Origin: Anaeromassilibacillus sp. An172
Lineage (GTDB): Bacteria > Bacillota > Clostridia > Oscillospirales > Acutalibacteraceae
Direction of reading: 5' to 3'
Assembly (NCBI RefSeq): GCF_002160515.1
Contig: NZ_NFKS01000028.1
Location: 1 to 42,155 of the forward strand
Length of the DNA: 42,155 nucleotides
Shown: positions 37,577 through 42,155 of the stretch, piece by piece
Position numbering within the stretch: position 1 is the stretch's first letter
Layout of the letters: every line of letters begins with the position of its first letter
Position numbers and translations under genes: made by a program
Notes under the pieces: model-generated
Told to the model about the DNA's origin: nothing
What the model saw: the letters and a program-made list of their open reading frames with translations, nothing else
The model's database searches: none

Positions 37577-38086
37577 TTGAAAAGACTTGTAATTCTTGGA
37601 GCGGGTGGTCACGGACAAACCGTGGCAGATGTGGCAGAACAGACTGGACTTTTTAGTGAAATTATATTTCTTGATGATAATTCAGAACTTGCATCAGGTA
37701 AATGTTCAGAATATAAGCTTTTTATAGATGATAATACAGTTGTGTATCCTGCATTTGGAAATAATGAAGCAAGACTTAATTGGGAAGAAGAATTTTTAAA
37801 TAACGAAGTAAAACTCGCTAAAATAATTCATCCTACAGCATATATAAGCCCTAAAGCAGAAATTGCTGATGGTTGTGTAGTTTTTCCTAATGCAATAATT
37901 AACACAGATACAAAAATTGAAAGAGCTTGTATAATAAACTGTGGAGCGATTGTAGATCATGGTTGTGTTGTGGAAAAAGGAGTACATATTGGACCTGGAG
38001 CAATTGTGAAGGCTGAAAATAGAGTGCCTAAATGTATGAAGCTTGATGCAGGTGAAGTTATAAAACTTAGAGAATATCCGCTTTAA
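37577..38086 (+). CDS. NeuD/PglD-type hexapeptide-repeat acetyltransferase
   Basis: 169 residues from TTG 37577. The N-terminal Rossmann-like part LVILGAGGHGQTVADVAEQT (residues 4-23) is followed by left-handed beta-helix hexapeptide repeats (about 80-160: IIHPTAYISPKAEIADGCVV, GAIVDHGCVVEKGVHIGPGA) with the DHGCVVEKGVHIGPG catalytic His region. It is slightly short compared with the family's about 200 residues, with the last helix coil trimmed. It probably acetylates an amino sugar or a sialic-acid-like precursor. It is inserted between capF and the 2-epimerase gene, where CapEFG operons normally have no acetyltransferase. Its target is not evident because no aminotransferase is encoded nearby. 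Confidence 0.82.
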   Translation: MKRLVILGAGGHGQTVADVAEQTGLFSEIIFLDDNSELASGKCSEYKLFIDDNTVVYPAFGNNEARLNWEEEFLNNEVKLAKIIHPTAYISPKAEIADGCVVFPNAIINTDTKIERACIINCGAIVDHGCVVEKGVHIGPGAIVKAENRVPKCMKLDAGEVIKLREYPL

Positions 38087-38099
38087 TGGAGGAGTACGA

Positions 38100-39269
38100 A
38101 TGGAGAACAAGGTTAGTTTTAAAAATAACGGTAAATTAAAGTTACTTATTATTGTTGGAACAAGACCTGAAATAATAAGACTTGCTGCGGTGATCAAGAA
38201 ATGCAGAGTTTATTTTGATACTATACTTGCGCATACAGGTCAAAATTATGATTATAATCTTAACGGTGTATTTTTCCATGACCTTGAGCTTGATGATCCC
38301 GAGTATTATATGAATGCAGTGGGAAAAGATTTAGGTGAGACAATGGGCAATATTATTGCTAAGTCTTATGAACTTATGGTGGAAATAAAACCTGACGCCG
38401 TTCTTGTTTTAGGTGATACTAACAGTTGTCTTTCTGTCATTGGTGCAAAGAGACTTCATATTCCTATATTTCATATGGAAGCCGGAAATCGTTGTAAAGA
38501 TGAGTGTTTGCCTGAAGAAACGAACAGAAGAATAGTAGATATAATTTCTGATGTTAATTTGGCATATTCTGAACACGCCAGAAGATATCTAGCTGATTGT
38601 GGATTGCCTAAGGAAAGAACATATGTTACAGGTTCACCTATGGCAGAGGTACTTCACAATAATTTGGAAAAAATTAAAGCCTCAAATGTTCATGAAAAGT
38701 TGGGATTGAAAAAAGGAAAGTATATTCTTCTTTCAGCTCATAGAGAGGAAAATATTGATACAGAGAAGAACTTCCTTTCACTCTTTAATGCGATAAATAA
38801 GATGGCTGAAAAGTATGATATGCCTATTCTCTATTCTTGTCATCCAAGATCAAAGAAGAGAATAGAGTCTACAGGTTTTAAACTTGATAAGAGAGTTATA
38901 CAGCATGAACCTCTTGGTTTCCATGATTATAATTGCTTGCAGATGAATGCGTTTGCAGTTGTATCTGATTCAGGAACATTGCCGGAAGAGTCAAGTTTCT
39001 TTACAAGCGTAGGCTATCCATTTCCTGCGGTATGTATAAGAACATCTACTGAAAGACCAGAAGCATTGGATAAAGGTTGCTTTGTTCTTGCTGGTATAGA
39101 CGGAGACAGTTTACTGCAAGCTGTTGATACAGCAGTTGAATTGAATAGAAGTGGTGACTATGGAATCCCTGTTCCCGATTATATTGAAGAAAATGTATCT
39201 ACAAAGGTAGTTAAAATTATTCAGTCATATACAGGTGTAGTTAATAAAATGGTTTGGAGAAAATTTTGA
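38100..39269 (+). CDS. capG: UDP-GlcNAc 2-epimerase-type enzyme (CapG/WbjD/FnlC), last step to UDP-L-FucNAc
   Basis: 389 residues starting MENKVSFKNNGKLKLLIIVG, ATG 38100 behind GGAGGAG. GT-B-like epimerase fold: LIIVGTRPEIIRLAAVIKKC, THTG-type LAHTGQNYDYNLNGVFFHDL, AVLVLGDTNSCLSVIGAKRL, FHMEAGNRCKDECLPEETNR and RRIVDIISDVNLAYSEHARR, with YILLSAHREENIDTEKNFLS and SDSGTLPEESSFF. The EAGNRCKDECLPEE form (not EAGLRT) is typical of the WbjD/CapG branch, which 2-epimerises the CapF product to UDP-L-FucNAc. It follows capE and capF with the acetyltransferase between. Confidence in the pathway is high, in the exact substrate a little lower than WecB-type alternatives. Confidence 0.9.
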   Translation: MENKVSFKNNGKLKLLIIVGTRPEIIRLAAVIKKCRVYFDTILAHTGQNYDYNLNGVFFHDLELDDPEYYMNAVGKDLGETMGNIIAKSYELMVEIKPDAVLVLGDTNSCLSVIGAKRLHIPIFHMEAGNRCKDECLPEETNRRIVDIISDVNLAYSEHARRYLADCGLPKERTYVTGSPMAEVLHNNLEKIKASNVHEKLGLKKGKYILLSAHREENIDTEKNFLSLFNAINKMAEKYDMPILYSCHPRSKKRIESTGFKLDKRVIQHEPLGFHDYNCLQMNAFAVVSDSGTLPEESSFFTSVGYPFPAVCIRTSTERPEALDKGCFVLAGIDGDSLLQAVDTAVELNRSGDYGIPVPDYIEENVSTKVVKIIQSYTGVVNKMVWRKF

Positions 39270-39294
39270 TTTCTATTTATAAAAGAGGATAGAT

Positions 39295-40362
39295 ATGAAG
39301 GATTATAATATAACAGGTAAAACTGTTTTGATTACAGGTTCTGCGGGTTTTATTGGGGCAAACTTAGCTTTAGAATTGTTACGTACATGTGAAGTTATAA
39401 ATATTGTAGGAATAGATAATGTTAATGATTATTATGATGTTTCGATTAAAAATTACAGATTAGAAAAAATCGAAGAATTAGCAAAAACTAAGCCAATATC
39501 TTCTTGGAAATTTATTAATGAAAGTATATGTAATAAGGATAAAATTGATGCGATATTTAGTGAATATCATTTTGATATTGTAGTTAACCTTGCGGCACAA
39601 GCCGGTGTTCGTTATTCAATTACAAATCCAGATGCTTATATAGAATCAAATATAATTGGTTTTTACAATATTTTAGAAGCATGTCGTAAATATCCAATAT
39701 CGCATTTAGTATATGCTTCGTCCTCATCGGTTTATGGTTCTAACAAAAAGATACCTTATTCTACAGAAGATAAAGTAGATAATCCAGTTTCTCTTTATGC
39801 TGCTACTAAAAAATCTAATGAACTGATGGCTCATGCATATAGTAAGCTTTATAATATTCCGTCAACAGGTCTTCGCTTTTTTACAGTTTATGGACCAGCA
39901 GGACGTCCAGATATGGCTTATTTTGGATTTACAAATAAATTGATAAAAGGTGAAACGGTTGAAATATTTAATTATGGCAACTGTAAAAGGGATTTTACTT
40001 ATATTGACGATATTGTAAAGGGAATTATGATGGTTATCCAATCTCCACCTAAAAAAGAAAATGGTGAAGATGGATTGCCGATTCCCCCATATGCTTTGTA
40101 TAATATCGGAAATAATAAACCTGAAAACTTGTTAGACTTTGTAACTATATTGCAAGAAGAATTAGTCAGAGCAGGTGTGCTACCAACTGATTATGATTTT
40201 GGGTCTCATAAAAAACTTGTTCCAATGCAACCAGGGGATGTAGCGATTACGTATGCAGATACTACGGCTTTAGAGAGAGATTTTGGTTTTAAACCAAATA
40301 CAAGTCTTCGCCAAGGACTGCGAAACTTTGCAGAGTGGTATAAAGATTTTTATAATATCTAA
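39295..40362 (+). CDS. NAD-dependent epimerase, probable UDP-glucuronate 4-epimerase (CapI type)
   Basis: 355 residues starting MKDYNITGKTVLITGSAGFI. Extended SDR: LITGSAGFIGANLALELL (residues 12-29), VGIDNVNDYYDVSIKNYRLE, VNLAAQAGVRYSITNPDAYI, VYASSSSVYGSNKKIPYSTE (Ser) and SLYAATKKSNELMAHAYSKL (Tyr-x3-Lys), LRFFTVYGPAGRPDMAYFGF, IFNYGNCKRDFTYIDDIVKG. The DNVNDYYD and AAQAGVRYS segments are characteristic of CapI/LpsL UDP-GlcA 4-epimerases, which make UDP-galacturonate. It sits next to UDP-glucose dehydrogenase, which supplies UDP-glucuronate. Specificity rests on these motifs and context. Confidence 0.9.
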   Translation: MKDYNITGKTVLITGSAGFIGANLALELLRTCEVINIVGIDNVNDYYDVSIKNYRLEKIEELAKTKPISSWKFINESICNKDKIDAIFSEYHFDIVVNLAAQAGVRYSITNPDAYIESNIIGFYNILEACRKYPISHLVYASSSSVYGSNKKIPYSTEDKVDNPVSLYAATKKSNELMAHAYSKLYNIPSTGLRFFTVYGPAGRPDMAYFGFTNKLIKGETVEIFNYGNCKRDFTYIDDIVKGIMMVIQSPPKKENGEDGLPIPPYALYNIGNNKPENLLDFVTILQEELVRAGVLPTDYDFGSHKKLVPMQPGDVAITYADTTALERDFGFKPNTSLRQGLRNFAEWYKDFYNI

Positions 40363-40499
40363 TTAGAATTATATATGATTGGATTCATATTACTATGGTT
40401 CAAACACATCTATAATTAAAGTCTTATATTAAGAAATATAGATGATAGGGAAGGAAGAATATATTATTTAATCTTACAAATTAAAGGAGAATGTATAAT

Positions 40500-41684
40500 A
40501 TGAAAATAGCAGTAGCAGGTACTGGTTATGTAGGACTTTCTATGGCAGTATTATTGTCACAGAATAATTCTGTGACGGCTGTAGATATTAATCCTGAAAA
40601 AGTCGAACTTATTAACAATAAAAAATCTCCGATTGTTGATAAAGAGATTGAAGAATATCTTTCATCGAAAACATTAAACCTTTTAGCAACAACAGATGGA
40701 GATAGTGCTTATTGTGATGCAGATTTTGTAATAATTTCAACACCTACAAATTATGATCCTAAAAAAAATTATTTTGATACTTCTAGTGTTGAAAGCGTAA
40801 TTGAGCAAGTAATTTCAGTTAATCCGAATGCGATTATGATTATTAAATCTACAGTGCCAGTGGGTTATACTGAGAGTGTTAGAGAAAAATTTAGTTGTGA
40901 TAATATTTTATTTAGTCCTGAATTTCTGAGAGAGGGACGAGCACTGTATGACAATTTATATCCCAGCAGAATAATTGTTGGTGTTCCGGTTAAAAATGTG
41001 AGATTGCATAAAGAAGCTGAAATATTTGCTAATCTATTGGAGGAAGGAGCGATAAAAGAAGAAATACCTGTTCTATTTATGAATCCAACTGAAGCTGAAG
41101 CAGTAAAACTTTTTGCTAATACTTATCTTGCTTTGCGCGTGAGTTTTTTTAATGAGTTAGATACTTATGCTGCAGTTAGAGGCCTTAATACAAAATCAAT
41201 TATAGAAGGTGTTGGTCTCGATCCAAGAATAGGTAATCACTATAATAATCCGTCGTTTGGATATGGTGGCTATTGTTTGCCTAAAGATACAAAGCAATTA
41301 TTAGCAAACTATAACAACGTCCCTCAAAATATTATTTCAGCGATTGTAGCAGCTAATTCTACTAGAAAAGATTTTATCGCAGATCAAATTATTGCAAAAA
41401 ATCCGAAAGTTGTAGGAGTATACAGACTAACAATGAAATCTGGATCAGACAATTTTAGACAAAGTTCAATACAAGGAGTTATGAAAAGAATAAAGGCAAA
41501 GGGCATAGAAATTGTAATTTATGAACCAACCATGAAAGAAGATTCTTTTTATAATAGCAAAGTCATACGAAACCTTGATGAATTTAAAAATATATCAGAT
41601 GTAATAATTGCCAATAGATATAATGATGATATAAAAGATGTTTTGGATAAAGTCTATACAAGAGATTTATATTTTAGAGATTAA
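40500..41684 (+). CDS. ugd: UDP-glucose 6-dehydrogenase
   Basis: 394 residues starting [23 protein letters not shown] 40500 is used because the upstream ATG (40491) is only one base from the AAAGGAG site. Domains: NAD-binding Rossmann [10 protein letters not shown] (residues 7-16), central [20 protein letters not shown] and [13 protein letters not shown], substrate loop [20 protein letters not shown], the catalytic Cys in [20 protein letters not shown] (about residue 256) and a C-terminal UDP-binding domain with [20 protein letters not shown]. It oxidises UDP-glucose twice to UDP-glucuronate. Last gene of the operon; a strong terminator follows 95 bp later. It shows that the polymer contains or derives from uronic acid. 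Confidence 0.94.
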   Translation: MKIAVAGTGYVGLSMAVLLSQNNSVTAVDINPEKVELINNKKSPIVDKEIEEYLSSKTLNLLATTDGDSAYCDADFVIISTPTNYDPKKNYFDTSSVESVIEQVISVNPNAIMIIKSTVPVGYTESVREKFSCDNILFSPEFLREGRALYDNLYPSRIIVGVPVKNVRLHKEAEIFANLLEEGAIKEEIPVLFMNPTEAEAVKLFANTYLALRVSFFNELDTYAAVRGLNTKSIIEGVGLDPRIGNHYNNPSFGYGGYCLPKDTKQLLANYNNVPQNIISAIVAANSTRKDFIADQIIAKNPKVVGVYRLTMKSGSDNFRQSSIQGVMKRIKAKGIEIVIYEPTMKEDSFYNSKVIRNLDEFKNISDVIIANRYNDDIKDVLDKVYTRDLYFRD

Positions 41685-41778
41685 TTTAATGATAAATTAA
41701 AGGGAACAAATCAATACTCAAGTTAACAATTAAATATCAATGGTGCAAAGTATCAATATATGGAGTCTTTGCCAAATC

Positions 41779-41826
41779 TGCACCCAATGCATAATTCTGA
41801 CAGTATTATGCATTGGGTGCATTTTT
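41779..41826 (+). terminator. Very strong terminator of the polysaccharide operon
   Basis: TGCACCCAATGCATAA (41779-41794) and TTATGCATTGGGTGCA (41806-41821) form a perfect 16-bp stem with an 11-nt loop, followed by TTTTTG. It can work in the plus direction with the T tract seen. Confidence 0.92.
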
Positions 41827-41861
41827 GTTGTCCGAAAATCCAGTAATAAAGCCAAAAATTG

Positions 41862-41969
41862 ATACTTACGCGTAACGATTTATTTAGACAAAATAATGAA
41901 GTTTTTCTGATTAGAGTCATAAAATATGGTTATACCAATAAAAGTTTTATACTCGCTGTAACGATTTAT
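41862..41969. repeat. Two near-identical short repeats downstream of the operon
   Basis: ATACTTACGCGTAACGATTT at 41862-41881 and ATACTCGCTGTAACGATTT at 41949-41967 share most bases, and both continue with AT. A third partial relative, GTACTCGCCGG, lies at 42049-42059. They may be relics of a mobile element end or a small family of regulator sites; nothing further can be assigned. Confidence 0.4.
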
Positions 41970-42146
41970 ACTAATCTGGTGTAAATCGGCGTGTTTGGTG
42001 CAAATTGTGGTAAAATAATGAATTTATATGGTGAAAAATACTGCTTGTGTACTCGCCGGAGTATAATTTAGTCGGGAAGAAATTGACCCACGCCTTAAAA
42101 TCGGCTATCCTTTAAGTGTGTCGAATACTTGAAGGGAGATGGCCAA
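41970..42146. other. Gene-free segment with a possible leader
   Basis: No gene is visible. A small palindrome TACTCGCCGGAGTA (42050-42063) overlaps a TATAAT (42062-42067) and is followed by a leader about 80 bases long ending in AAGGGAG, which may belong to the gene starting at the right edge. Confidence 0.35.
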
Positions 42147-42155
42147 ATGATAAGG
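42147..42155 (+). CDS. Possible first codons of a gene cut by the window edge
   Basis: ATG ATA AGG at the last nine bases, 10 bases after AAGGGAG. Only three codons are visible, so nothing can be said about the product. Confidence 0.3.

Noticed and set aside
1-42155. tRNA, rRNA or CRISPR array
   Set aside because: No cloverleaf, rRNA block or regularly spaced repeat-spacer array was seen. The three 23-bp-spaced repeats at 5110-5171 overlay a promoter and are operators, not a CRISPR.

Overview
The window looks like the chromosome of a low-GC Gram-positive anaerobe of class Clostridia, probably a Ruminococcus/Oscillospiraceae-type gut bacterium. This rests on AGGAGG ribosome binding sites with frequent TTG/GTG starts, the kind of prophage carried, HxlR, XRE and CPBP cargo genes, and a Gram-positive-type SOS box. 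The species cannot be fixed from the sequence alone. No rRNA, tRNA or CRISPR array was recognised.

Region A (about 1-18,290, nearly all on the minus strand) is one end of a temperate siphophage-type prophage that runs off the left edge. In transcription order it has: a small recombinase-linked protein, a large serine recombinase, an early promoter overlapped by a probable LexA box, a zinc-ribbon remnant, a sigma-like regulator, an SNF2 helicase, replication genes, VRR-NUC, a DUF1492/ArpU-type late regulator, HNH endonuclease, small terminase, a cargo block, large terminase and portal. The prophage looks decayed. The small terminase is cut off after about 55 codons. The large terminase has a one-base shift in a C5 run. 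DNA polymerase has lost motif A by an in-frame deletion. The primase/helicase is reduced to its two ends. The recombinase and the small zinc-ribbon gene are also frameshifted. The cargo genes, in contrast, are open and keep their own control signals: HxlR plus flavin reductase between terminase and portal; XRE regulator, membrane protein and CPBP protease between two hairpin repeats; GNAT with its own promoter and terminator; a SLOG/RHH divergent pair; and an amidoligase - gamma-glutamylcyclotransferase - zinc-ribbon operon.

Region B (18,277-18,790) is an AT-rich gap without genes. It probably holds the prophage end and carries a good promoter (TTGACA-17-TAAAAT) for the next operon.

Region C (18,791-41,684, plus strand) is a Wzx/Wzy-type exopolysaccharide or capsule locus. 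It begins with a membrane EpsC/PglF-type dehydratase and the initiating sugar-phosphate transferase. Ten further glycosyltransferase-like genes, a Wzy polymerase and a Wzx flippase follow. It ends with precursor genes: capE-capF-(NeuD/PglD-type acetyltransferase)-UDP-GlcNAc 2-epimerase for UDP-N-acetyl-L-fucosamine, then a UDP-glucuronate 4-epimerase and UDP-glucose dehydrogenase for uronic acids. The predicted polymer is therefore acidic and contains FucNAc. The centre (about 21.4-35.1 kb) is visibly more AT-rich than the flanking housekeeping-like genes, as expected for an exchangeable serotype cassette. A 16-bp perfect-stem terminator closes the locus at about 41,800. The last 330 bases carry short repeats and perhaps the first codons of another gene.
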